NCBI GenBank assembly: GCA_964057225.1
Contig: CAXKVF010000072.1
Span: forward strand, 682,001 to 746,000
Direction: 5' to 3'
Length of the DNA: 64,000 bases
From: Auanema rhodensis
Taxonomy: Eukaryota > Nematoda > Chromadorea > Rhabditida > Rhabditidae
A program made the translations under genes and the position numbers. Positions 1 through 11,264 of this stretch are shown here, one piece after another (position 1 is the stretch's first letter; every line of letters begins with the position of its first letter). A model generated the notes under the pieces. It was given only the letters and a program-made list of their open reading frames with translations, did no database searches and had not been told where the DNA came from.

Positions 1-19
1 TTCACGTAAATTTCAAAGT

Positions 20-32
20 CATGGTTACCATG
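20..32. other. 13-bp dyad, 6-bp arms with 1-bp centre
   Basis: CATGGT-T-ACCATG is a perfect inverted repeat with one central base, and it contains a BstEII-type GGTTACC site. It is kept in nearly all monomers. It is broken where A replaces C28 (GGTTAACATG) at 19268, 22083, 22787 and 29327. Confidence 0.9.
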
Positions 33-110
33 AAACAATATCAATAAAAATTTGTTTTTAGACTAATATGGACATGGGGAATCTAATTTTGAAAACCGCA
101 TCTCTTTATC

Positions 111-127
111 TTTCACGTGAAGCGAGT
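111..127 (+). other. CENP-B-box-like 17-bp motif (once per monomer)
   Basis: TTTCACGTGAAGCGAGT aligned to the mammalian CENP-B core nTTCGnnnnAnnCGGGn matches 7 of 9 specified bases. The misses are A for G at position 115 and A for G at position 125. It recurs every 176 bp. The alignment is direct; binding by any CENP-B-like protein is inference, and chance resemblance remains possible. Confidence 0.4.
112..121. promoter_or_regulatory. Perfect 10-bp palindrome with CACGTG core
   Basis: TTCACGTGAA reads the same on both strands. CACGTG is the core bound by many bHLH and bZIP proteins (E-box/G-box). It recurs each monomer, with a few altered copies: CACATG at 15985 and 17597, CATGTG at 42966, CACTTG at 40328 and 41208, CACGCG at 58278, 60214 and 62854. 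Function is inferred only from the motif. Confidence 0.6.
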
Positions 128-137
128 TACATACCAA

Positions 138-155
138 GTGCACATCACGTGTACA
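138..155. other. Cluster of three short palindromes
   Basis: GTGCAC (138-143), CACGTG (146-151) and TGTACA (150-155) lie within 18 bases, all perfect 6-bp palindromes. With the 10-bp palindrome at 112-121, this makes the 3' part of the monomer unusually rich in dyad symmetry. Confidence 0.85.
144..151. promoter_or_regulatory. Second CACGTG, full match to the yeast CDEI consensus
   Basis: ATCACGTG matches RTCACRTG, the CDEI element bound by Cbf1 at budding-yeast point centromeres, and contains a second CACGTG (146-151). It recurs each monomer. T148 variants (676, 2084, 7012, 8596, 9652, 11236, 12644, 24843) lose CACGTG but still match CDEI as ATCATGTG with R=A only if the fifth position tolerates T, so they are probably weakened. 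No evidence links this array to a Cbf1-type system. Confidence 0.4.
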
Positions 156-175
156 TTTAATTAGCATAAATTAAA
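156..175. other. A/T-rich inverted repeat, 7-bp arms, 6-bp loop
   Basis: TTTAATT (156-162) pairs with AATTAAA (169-175) across AGCATA. It lies at the monomer end and is altered in C158 monomers (15850, 17462 and others), in A165 monomers in the loop, and at 29283. Confidence 0.8.
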
Positions 176-704
176 GTTCACGTAAATTTCAAAGTCATGG
201 TTACCATGAACCAATATCAATAAAAATTTGTTTTTAGACTAATATGGACATGGGGAATCTAATTTTGAAAACCGCATCTCTTTATCTTTCACGTGAAGCG
301 AGTTACATACCAAGTGCACATCACGTGTACATTTAATTAGCATAAATTAAAGTTCACGTAAATTTCAAAGTCATGGTTACCATGAACCAATATCAATACA
401 AATTTGTTTTTAGACTAATATGGACATGGGGAATCTAATTTTGAAAACCGCATCTCTTTATCTTTCACGTGAAGCGAGTTACATACCAAGTGCACATCAC
501 GTGTACATTTAATTAGCATAAATTAAAGTTCACGTAAATTTCAAAGTCATGGTTACCATGAACCAATATCAATAAAAATTTGTTTTTAGACTAATATGGA
601 CATGGGGAATCTAATTTTGAAAACCGCATCTCTTTATCTTTCACGTGAAGCGAGTTACATACCAAGTGCACATCATGTGTACATTTAATTAGCATAAATT
701 AAAG

Positions 705-3700
705 TTCACGTAAACTTCAAAGTCATGGTTACCATGAACCAATATCAATACAAATTTATTTTTAGACTAATATGGACATGGGGAATCTAATTTTGAAAAC
801 CGCATCTCTTTATCTTTCACGTGAAGCGAGTTACATACCAAGTGCACATCACGTGTACATTTAATTAGCATAAATTAAAGTTCACGTAAATTTCAAAGTC
901 ATGGTTACCATGAACCAATATCAATACAAATTTGTTTTTAGACTAATATGGACATGGGGAATCTAATTTTGAAAACCGCATCTCATTATCTTTCACGTGA
1001 AGCGAGTTACATACCAAGTGCACATCACGTGTACATTTAATTAGCATAAATTAAAGTTCACGTAAATTTCAAAGTCATGGTTACCATGAACCAATATCAA
1101 TAAAAATTTGTTTTTAGACTAATATGGACATGGGGAATCTAATTTTGAAAACCGCATCTCTTTATCTTTCACGTGAAGCGAGTTACATACCAAGTGCACA
1201 TCACGTGTACATTTAATTAGCATAAATTAAAGTTCACGTAAATTTCAAAGTCATGGTTACCATGAACCAATATCAATACAAATTTGTTTTTAGACTAATA
1301 TGGACATGGGGAATCTAATTTTGAAAACTGCATCACTTTATCTTTCACGTGAAGCGAGTTACATACCAAGTGCACATCACGTGTACATTTAATTAGCATA
1401 AATTAAAGTTCACGTAAATTTCAAAGTCATGGTTACCATGCACCAATATCAATAAAAATTTGTTTTTAGACTAATATGGACATGGGGAATCTAATTTTGA
1501 AAACCGCATCTCTTTATCTTTCACGTGAAGCGAGTTACATACCAAGTGCACATCACGTGTACATTTAATTAGCATAAATTAAAGTTCACGTAAATTTCAA
1601 AGTCATGGTTACCATGAACCAATATCAATAAAAATTTGTTTTTAGACTAATATGGACATGGGGAATCTAATTTTGAAAACCGCATCTCTTTATCTTTCAC
1701 GTGAAGCGAGTTACATACCAAGTGCACATCACGTGTACATTTAATTAGCATAAATTAAAGTTCACGTAAATTTCAAAGTCATGGTTACCATGAACCAATA
1801 TCAATACAAATTTGTTTTTAGACTAATATGGACATGGGGAATCTAATTTTGAAAACCGCATCTCTTTATCTTTCACGTGAAGCGAGTTACATACCAAGTG
1901 CACATCACGTGTACATTTAATTAGCATAAATTAAAGTTCACGTAAATTTCAAAGTCATGGTTACCATGAACCAATATCAATAAAAATTTGTTTTTAGACT
2001 AATATGGACATGGGGAATCTAATTTTGAAAACCGCATCTCTTTATCTTTCACGTGAAGCGAGTTACATACCAAGTGCACATCATGTGTACATTTAATTAG
2101 CATAAATTAAAGTTCACGTAAATTTCAAAGTCATGGTTACCATGAACCAATATCAATACAAATTTGTTTTTAGACTAATATGGACATGGGGAATCTAATT
2201 TTGAAAACCGCATCACTTTATCTTTCACGTGAAGCGAGTTACATACCAAGTGCACATCACGTGTACATTTAATTAGCATAAATTAAAGTTCACGTAAATT
2301 TCAAAGTCATGGTTACCATGAACCAATATCAATACAAATTTGTTTTTAGACTAATATGGACATGGGGAATCTAATTTTGAAAACCGCATCTCTTTATCTT
2401 TCACGTGAAGCGAGTTACATACCAAGTGCACATCACGTGTACATTTAATTAGCATAAATTAAAGTTCACGTAAATTTCAAAGTCATGGTTACCATGAACC
2501 AATATCAATACAAATTTGTTTTTAGACTAATATGGACATGGGGAATCTAATTTTGAAAACCGCATCTCTTTATCTTTCACGTGAAGCGAGTTACATACCA
2601 AGTGCACATCACGTGTACATTTAATTAGCATAAATTAAAGTTCACGTAAATTTCAAAGTCATGGTTACCATGAACCAATATCAATAAAAATTTGTTTTTA
2701 GACTAATATGGACATGGGGAATCTAATTTTGAAAACCGCATCTCTTTATCTTTCACGTGAAGCGAGTTACATACCAAGTGCACATCACGTGTACATTTAA
2801 TTAGCATAAATTAAAGTTCACGTAAATTTCAAAGTCATGGTTACCATGAACCAATATCAATACAAATTTGTTTTTAGACTAATATGGACATGGGGAATCT
2901 AATTTTGAAAACTGCATCACTTTATCTTTCACGTGAAGCGAGTTACATACCAAGTGCACATCACGTGTACATTTAATTAGCATAAATTAAAGTTCACGTA
3001 AATTTCAAAGTCATGGTTACCATGCACCAATATCAATAAAAATTTGTTTTTAGACTAATATGGACATGGGGAATCTAATGTTGAAAACCGCATCTCTTTA
3101 TCTTTCACGTGAAGCGAGTTACATACCAAGTGCACATCACGTGTACATTTAATTAGCATAAATTAAAGTTCACGTAAATTTCAAAGTCATGGTTACCATG
3201 AAGCAATATCAATAAAAATTTGTTTTTAGACTAATATGGACAGGGGGAATCTAATTTTGAAAACCGCATCTCTTTATCTTTCACGTGAAGCGAGTTACAT
3301 ACCAAGTGCACATCACGTGTACATTTAATTAGAATAAATTAAAGTTCACGTAAATTTCAAAGTCATGGTTACCATGAACTAATATCAATAAAAATTTGTT
3401 TTTAGACTAATATGGACATGGGGAATCTAATTTTGAAAACCGCATCTCTTTATCTTTCACGTGAAGCGAGTTACATACCAAGTGCACATCACGTGTACAT
3501 TTAATTAGCATAAATTAAAGTTCACGTAAATTTCAAAGTCATGGTTACCATGAAGCAATATCAATAAAAATTTGTTTTTAGACTAATATGGACAGGGGGA
3601 ATCTAATTTTGAAAACCGCATCTCTTTATCTTTCACGTGAAGCGAGTTACATACCAAGTGCACATCACGTGTACATTTAATTAGCATAAATTAAAGTTCA

Positions 3701-5104
3701 CGTAAATTTCAAAGTCATGGTTACCATGAACCAATATCAATAAAAATTTGTTTTTAGACTAATATGGACATGAGGAATCTAATTTTGAAAACCGCATCTC
3801 TTTATCTTTCACGTGAAGCGAGTTACATACCAAGTGCACATCACGTGTACATTCAATTAGCATAAATTAAAGTTCACGTAAAATTCAAAGTCATGGTTAC
3901 CATGAACCAATATCAATAAAAATTTGTTTTTAGACTAATATGGACATGGGGAATCTAATTTTGAAAACTGCATCACTTTATCTTTCACGTGAAGCGAGTT
4001 ACATACCAAGTGCACATCACGTGTACATTTAATTAGCATAAATTAAAGTTCACGTAAATTTCAAAGTCATGGTTACCATGCACCAATATCAATAAAAATT
4101 TGTTTTTAGACTAATATGGACATGGGGAATCTAATGTTGAAAACCGCATCTCTTTATCTTTCACGTGAAGCGAGTTACATACCAAGTGCACATCACGTGT
4201 ACATTTAATTAGCATAAATTAAAGTTCACGTAAATTTCAAAGTCATGGTTACCATGAAGCAATATCAATAAAAATTTGTTTTTAGACTAATATGGACAGG
4301 GGGAATCTAATTTTGAAAACCGCATCTCTTTATCTTTCACGTGAAGCGAGTTACATACCAAGTGCACATCACGTGTACATTTAATTAGAATAAATTAAAG
4401 TTCACGTAAATTTCAAAGTCATGGTTACCATGAACTAATATCAATAAAAATTTGTTTTTAGACTAATATGGACATGGGGAATCTAATTTTGAAAACCGCA
4501 TCTCTTTATCTTTCACGTGAAGCGAGTTACATACCAAGTGCACATCACGTGTACATTTAATTAGCATAAATTAAAGTTCACGTAAATTTCAAAGTCATGG
4601 TTACCATGAAGCAATATCAATAAAAATTTGTTTTTAGACTAATATGGACAGGGGGAATCTAATTTTGAAAACCGCATCTCTTTATCTTTCACGTGAAGCG
4701 AGTTACATACCAAGTGCACATCACGTGTACATTTAATTAGCATAAATTAAAGTTCACGTAAATTTCAAAGTCATGGTTACCATGAACCAATATCAATAAA
4801 AATTTGTTTTTAGACTAATATGGACATGAGGAATCTAATTTTGAAAACCGCATCTCTTTATCTTTCACGTGAAGCGAGTTACATACCAAGTGCACATCAC
4901 GTGTACATTCAATTAGCATAAATTAAAGTTCACGTAAAATTCAAAGTCATGGTTACCATGAACCAATATCAATAAAAATTTGTTTTTAGACTAATATGGA
5001 CATGGGGAATCTAATTTTGAAAACCGCATCTCTTTATCTTTCACGTGAAGCGAGTTACATACCAAGTGCACATCACGTGTACATTTAATTAGCATAAATT
5101 AAAG
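705..5104 (+). repeat. Block P, first copy (25 monomers)
   Basis: A run of monomers with a distinctive marker order. It starts with C11 plus TTTATTTTT (A at 758), then TCTCATTATC (A at 985), then CTGCATCAC monomers at 1233 and 2817, then G88, G75, A165, T36 and A77/C158 monomers. The same order recurs at 11441-14784 and, in part, at 23816-25927. The right half is a local 6-monomer duplication, described separately. Confidence 0.85.
2993..5104 (+). repeat. 6-monomer tandem duplication, 2 x 1056 bp
   Basis: Copies are 2993-4048 and 4049-5104. Both show the same order: C33+G88; G35+G75+A165; T36; G35+G75; A77+C158; A11. They differ in the last monomer. The first copy ends with CTGCATCAC (T at 3969) while the second has the common CCGCATCTC. 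The last monomer of the first copy is therefore a hybrid, as expected from an unequal exchange. Confidence 0.9.
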
Positions 5105-5984
5105 TTCACGTAAATTTCAAAGTCATGGTTACCATGAAGCAATATCAATAAAATTTTGTTTTTAGACTAATATGGACAGGGGGAATCTAATTTTGAAAAC
5201 CGCATCTCTTTATCTTTCACGTGAAGCGAGTTACATACCAAGTGCACATCACGTGTACATTTAATTAGCATAAATTAAAGTTCACGTAAATTTAAAAGTC
5301 ATGGTTACCATGAACCAATATCAATAATAATTTGTTTTTAGACTAATATGGACATGGGGAATCTAATTTTGAAAACCGCATCTCTTTATCTTTCACGTGA
5401 AGCGAGTTACATACCAAGTGCACATCACGTGTACATTTAATTAGCATAAATTAAAGTTCACGTAAACTTCAAAGTCATGGTTACCATGAACCAATATCAA
5501 TACAAATTTGTTTTTAGACTAATATGGACATGGGGAATCTAATTTTGAAAACCGCATCTCTTTATCTTTCACGTGAAGCGAGTTACATACCAAGTGCACA
5601 TCACGTGTACATTTAATTAGCATAAATTAAAGTTCACGTAAATTTCAAAGTCATGGTTACCATGAACCAATATCAATAAAAATTTCTTTTTAGACTAATA
5701 TGGACATGGGGAATCTAATTTTGAAAACCGCATCTCTTTATCTTTCACGTGAAGCGAGTTACATACCAAGTGCACATCACGTGTACATTTAATTAGCATA
5801 AATTAAAGTTCACGTAAATTTCAAAGTCATGGTTACCATGAACCAATATCAATACAAATTTGTTTTTAGACTAATATGGACATGGGGAATCTAATTTTGA
5901 AAACCGCATCTCTTTATCTTTCACGTGAAGCGAGTTACATACCAAGTGCACATTACGTGTACATTTAATTAGCATAAATTAAAG
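5105..5984 (+). repeat. Five transitional monomers
   Basis: These monomers join block P to the modular array. They include G35+G75 with AATAAAATTTTG near 5150, a plain monomer with AATAATAATT near 5325, a C11+C47 monomer at 5457, one with TTTCTTTTT near 5686 and a C47 monomer with CATTACGTG (T at 5954). The last resembles the third monomer of module B. No clear periodicity is seen within this stretch. Confidence 0.75.
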
Positions 5985-8900
5985 TTCACGTAAATTTCAA
6001 AGTCATGGTTACCATGAACCAATATCAATACAAATTTGTTTTTAGACTAATATGGACATAGGGAATCTAATTTTGAAAACCGCATCTCTTTATCTTTCAC
6101 GTGAAGCGAGTTACATACCAAGTGCACATCACGTGTACATTTAATTAGCATAAATTAAAGTTCACGTAAATTTCAAAGTCATGGTTACCATGAACCAATA
6201 TCAATAAAAATTTGTTTTTAGACTAATATGGACATGGGGAATCTAATTTTGAAAACCGCATCTCTTTATCTTTCACGTGAAGCGAGTTACATACCAAGTG
6301 CACATCACGTGTACATTTAATTAGCATAAATTAAAGTTCACGTAAATTTCAAAGTCATGGTTACCATGAAACAATATCAATAAAAATTTGTTTTTAGACT
6401 AATATGGACATGGGGAATCTAATTTTGAAAACCGCATCTCTTTATCTTTCACGTGAAGCGAGTTACATACCAAGTGCACATCACGTGTACATTTAATTAG
6501 CATAAATTAAAGTTCACGTAAATTTCAAAGTCATGGTTACCATGAACCAATATCAATAAAAATTTGTTTTTAGACTAATATGGACATGGGGAATCTAATT
6601 TCGAAAACCGCATCTCTTTATCTTTCACGTGAAGCGAGTTACATACCAAGTGCACATCACGTGTACATTTAATTAGCATAAATTAAAGTTCACGTAAATT
6701 TCAAAGTCATGGTTACCATGAACCAATATCAATACAAATTTGTTTTTAGACTAATATGGACATGGGGAATCTAATTTTGAAAACCGCATCTCTTTATCTT
6801 TCACGTGAAGCGAGTTACATACCAAGTGCACATCACGTGTACATTTAATTAGCATAAATTAAAGTTCACGTAAATTTCAAAGTCATGGTTACCATGAACC
6901 AATATCAATAAAAATTTGTTTTTAGACTAATATGGACATGGGGAATCTAATTTTGAAAACCGCATCTCTTTATCTTTCACGTGAAGCGAGTTACATACCA
7001 AGTGCACATCATGTGTACATTTAATTAGCATAAATTAAAGTTCACGTAAATTTCAAAGTCATGGTTACCATGAACCAATATCAATACAAATTTGTTTTTA
7101 GACTAATATGAACATGGGGAATCTAATTTTGAAAACCGCATCACTTTATCTTTCACGTGAAGCGAGTTACATACCAAGTGCACATCACGTGTACATTTAA
7201 TTAGCATAAATTAAAGTTCACGTAAATTTCAAAGTCATGGTTACCATGAACCAATATCAATAAAAATTTGTTTTTAGACTAATATGGACATGGGGAATCT
7301 AATTTTGAAAACCGCATCTCTTTATCTTTCACGTGAAGCGAGTTACATACCAAGTGCACATCACGTGTACATTTAATTAGCATAAATTAAAGTTCACGTA
7401 AATTTCAAAGTCATGGTTACCATGAACCAATATCAATACAAATTTGTTTTTAGACTAATATGGACATGGGGAATCTAATTTTGAAAACCGCATCTCTTTA
7501 TCTTTCACGTGAAGCGAGTTACATACCAAGTGCACATTACGTGTACATTTAATTAGCATAAATTAAAGTTCACGTAAATTTCAAAGTCATGGTTACCATG
7601 AACCAATATCAATACAAATTTGTTTTTAGACTAATATGGACATAGGGAATCTAATTTTGAAAACCGCATCTCTTTATCTTTCACGTGAAGCGAGTTACAT
7701 ACCAAGTGCACATCACGTGTACATTTAATTAGCATAAATTAAAGTTCACGTAAATTTCAAAGTCATGGTTACCATGAACCAATATCAATAAAAATTTGTT
7801 TTTAGACTAATATGGACATGGGGAATCTAATTTTGAAAACCGCATCTCTTTATCTTTCACGTGAAGCGAGTTACATACCAAGTGCACATCACGTGTACAT
7901 TTAATTAGCATAAATTAAAGTTCACGTAAATTTCAAAGTCATGGTTACCATGAAACAATATCAATAAAAATTTGTTTTTAGACTAATATGGACATGGGGA
8001 ATCTAATTTTGAAAACCGCATCTCTTTATCTTTCACGTGAAGCGAGTTACATACCAAGTGCACATCACGTGTACATTTAATTAGCATAAATTAAAGTTCA
8101 CGTAAATTTCAAAGTCATGGTTACCATGAACCAATATCAATAAAAATTTGTTTTTAGACTAATATGGACATGGGGAATCTAATTTTGAAAACCGCATCTC
8201 TTTATCTTTCACGTGAAGCGAGTTACATACCAAGTGCACATCACGTGTACATTTAATTAGCATAAATTAAAGTTCACGTAAATTTCAAAGTCATGGTTAC
8301 CATGAACCAATATCAATACAAATTTGTTTTTAGACTAATATGGACATGGGGAATCTAATTTTGAAAACCGCATCTCTTTATCTTTCACGTGAAGCGAGTT
8401 ACATACCAAGTGCACATCACGTGTACATTTAATTAGCATAAATTAAAGTTCACGTAAATTTCAAAGTCATGGTTACCATGAACCAATATCAATAAAAATT
8501 TGTTTTTAGACTAATATGGACATGGGGAATCTAATTTTGAAAACCGCATCTCTTTATCTTTCACGTGAAGCGAGTTACATACCAAGTGCACATCATGTGT
8601 ACATTTAATTAGCATAAATTAAAGTTCACGTAAATTTCAAAGTCATGGTTACCATGAACCAATATCAATACAAATTTGTTTTTAGACTAATATGGACATA
8701 GGGAATCTAATTTTGAAAACCGCATCTCTTTATCTTTCACGTGAAGCGAGTTACATACCAAGTGCACATCACGTGTACATTTAATTAGCATAAATTAAAG
8801 TTCACGTAAATTTCAAAGTCATGGTTACCATGAACCAATATCAATAAAAATTTGTTTTTAGACTAATATGGACATGGGGAATCTAATTTTGAAAACCGCA

Positions 8901-11264
8901 TCTCTTTATCTTTCACGTGAAGCGAGTTACATACCAAGTGCACATCACGTGTACATTTAATTAGCATAAATTAAAGTTCACGTAAATTTCAAAGTCATGG
9001 TTACCATGAAACAATATCAATAAAAATTTGTTTTTAGACTAATATGGACATGGGGAATCTAATTTTGAAAACCGCATCTCTTTATCTTTCACGTGAAGCG
9101 AGTTACATACCAAGTGCACATCACGTGTACATTTAATTAGCATAAATTAAAGTTCACGTAAATTTCAAAGTCATGGTTACCATGAACCAATATCAATAAA
9201 AATTTGTTTTTAGACTAATATGGACATGGGGAATCTAATTTTGAAAACCGCATCTCTTTATCTTTCACGTGAAGCGAGTTACATACCAAGTGCACATCAC
9301 GTGTACATTTAATTAGCATAAATTAAAGTTCACGTAAATTTCAAAGTCATGGTTACCATGAACCAATATCAATACAAATTTGTTTTTAGACTAATATGGA
9401 CATGGGGAATCTAATTTTGAAAACCGCATCTCTTTATCTTTCACGTGAAGCGAGTTACATACCAAGTGCACATCACGTGTACATTTAATTAGCATAAATT
9501 AAAGTTCACGTAAATTTCAAAGTCATGGTTACCATGAACCAATATCAATAAAAATTTGTTTTTAGACTAATATGGACATGGGGAATCTAATTTTGAAAAC
9601 CGCATCTCTTTATCTTTCACGTGAAGCGAGTTACATACCAAGTGCACATCATGTGTACATTTAATTAGCATAAATTAAAGTTCACGTAAATTTCAAAGTC
9701 ATGGTTACCATGAACCAATATCAATACAAATTTGTTTTTAGACTAATATGAACATGGGGAATCTAATTTTGAAAACCGCATCACTTTATCTTTCACGTGA
9801 AGCGAGTTACATACCAAGTGCACATCACGTGTACATTTAATTAGCATAAATTAAAGTTCACGTAAATTTCAAAGTCATGGTTACCATGAACCAATATCAA
9901 TAAAAATTTGTTTTTAGACTAATATGGACATGGGGAATCTAATTTTGAAAACCGCATCTCTTTATCTTTCACGTGAAGCGAGTTACATACCAAGTGCACA
10001 TCACGTGTACATTTAATTAGCATAAATTAAAGTTCACGTAAATTTCAAAGTCATGGTTACCATGAACCAATATCAATACAAATTTGCTTTTAGACTAATA
10101 TGGACATGGGGAATCTAATTTTGAAAACCGCATCTCTTTATCTTTCACGTGAAGCGAGTTACATACCAAGTGCACATTACGTGTACATTTAATTAGCATA
10201 AATTAAAGTTCACGTAAATTTCAAAGTCATGGTTACCATGAACCAATATCAATACAAATTTGTTTTTAGACTAATATGGACATAGGGAATCTAATTTTGA
10301 AAACCGCATCTCTTTATCTTTCACGTGAAGCGAGTTACATACCAAGTGCACATCACGTGTACATTTAATTAGCATAAATTAAAGTTCACGTAAATTTCAA
10401 AGTCATGGTTACCATGAACCAATATCAATAAAAATTTGTTTTTAGACTAATATGGACATGGGGAATCTAATTTTGAAAACCGCATCTCTTTATCTTTCAC
10501 GTGAAGCGAGTTACATACCAAGTGCACATCACGTGTACATTTAATTAGCATAAATTAAAGTTCACGTAAATTTCAAAGTCATGGTTACCATGAAACAATA
10601 TCAATAAAAATTTGTTTTTAGACTAATATGGACATGGGGAATCTAATTTTGAAAACCGCATCTCTTTATCTTTCACGTGAAGCGAGTTACATACCAAGTG
10701 CACATCACGTGTACATTTAATTAGCATAAATTAAAGTTCACGTAAATTTCAAAGTCATGGTTACCATGAACCAATATCAATAAAAATTTGTTTTTAGACT
10801 AATATGGACATGGGGAATCTAATTTTGAAAACCGCATCTCTTTATCTTTCACGTGAAGCGAGTTACATACCAAGTGCACATCACGTGTACATTTAATTAG
10901 CATAAATTAAAGTTCACGTAAATTTCAAAGTCATGGTTACCATGAACCAATATCAATACAAATTTGTTTTTAGACTAATATGGACATGGGGAATCTAATT
11001 TTGAAAACCGCATCTCTTTATCTTTCACGTGAAGCGAGTTACATACCAAGTGCACATCACGTGTACATTTAATTAGCATAAATTAAAGTTCACGTAAATT
11101 TCAAAGTCATGGTTACCATGAACCAATATCAATAAAAATTTGTTTTTAGACTAATATGGACATGGGGAATCTAATTTTGAAAACCGCATCTCTTTATCTT
11201 TCACGTGAAGCGAGTTACATACCAAGTGCACATCATGTGTACATTTAATTAGCATAAATTAAAG
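5985..11264 (+). repeat. Modular higher-order repeat A-B-A-A-B-A
   Basis: Module A has six monomers (1056 bp) in the order A76 (CATAGGG), plain, A35 (GAAACAAT), plain, C47, T148. Copies are 5985-7040, 7569-8624, 8625-9680 and 10209-11264. Module B has three monomers (528 bp) in the order TATGAACATG+TCACTTT, plain, C47+CATTACG. Copies are 7041-7568 and 9681-10208. The result is two tandem 15-monomer units of 2640 bp. Marker distances agree exactly: A76 at 6060 and 8700, A35 at 6371 and 9011, T148 at 7012 and 9652, and TATGAAC at 7111 and 9751. Confidence 0.92.

Larger units (their letters stand above)
1..176 (+). repeat. Reference monomer (first complete copy)
   Basis: This is the unit used for numbering elsewhere. 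It begins TTCACGTAAA and ends AAATTAAAG. Recurrent variable positions are 11 (T/A/C), 33 (A/C), 35 (C/G/A), 36 (C/T), 43 (A/G), 47 (A/C), 73, 75 (T/G/A), 76, 77 (G/A), 88 (T/G), 97 (C/T), 103 (T/A), 104 (C/T), 125 (A/G), 146, 148 (C/T), 158 and 165. Positions 106-124 and 126-145 look almost invariant by eye. This copy carries the rare A at position 35, which is shared only with the monomers at 6337, 7921, 8977 and 10561. The common form has 30 C and 26 G. Confidence 0.97.
1..704 (+). repeat. Tail of an upstream module A (4 monomers)
   Basis: These four monomers show, in order, A35, plain, C47, and T148 (CATCATGTG). That is the marker order of the last four monomers of module A at 6337-7040, 7921-8624, 8977-9680 and 10561-11264. 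The window therefore opens inside the same modular HOR that recurs at 5985-11264, and block P follows it directly. Confidence 0.85.

Noticed and set aside
43-48. AATAAA polyadenylation signal in each monomer
   Set aside because: Six bases in A/T-rich DNA with no gene upstream. It is destroyed in C47 and G43 monomers, so there is no support for a function.
112-121. CACGTG palindromes as promoters of a gene
   Set aside because: No coding region exists anywhere in the window. The motif is reported only as a possible protein-binding site.
5985-11264. Assembly artefact as the cause of the repeated 2640-bp units
   Set aside because: Copies carry private differences (for example TTTCGAAAA at 6602 and AATTTGCTTTTAG at 10087), so they are not literal duplicates. 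Read-depth confirmation is still not available to me.
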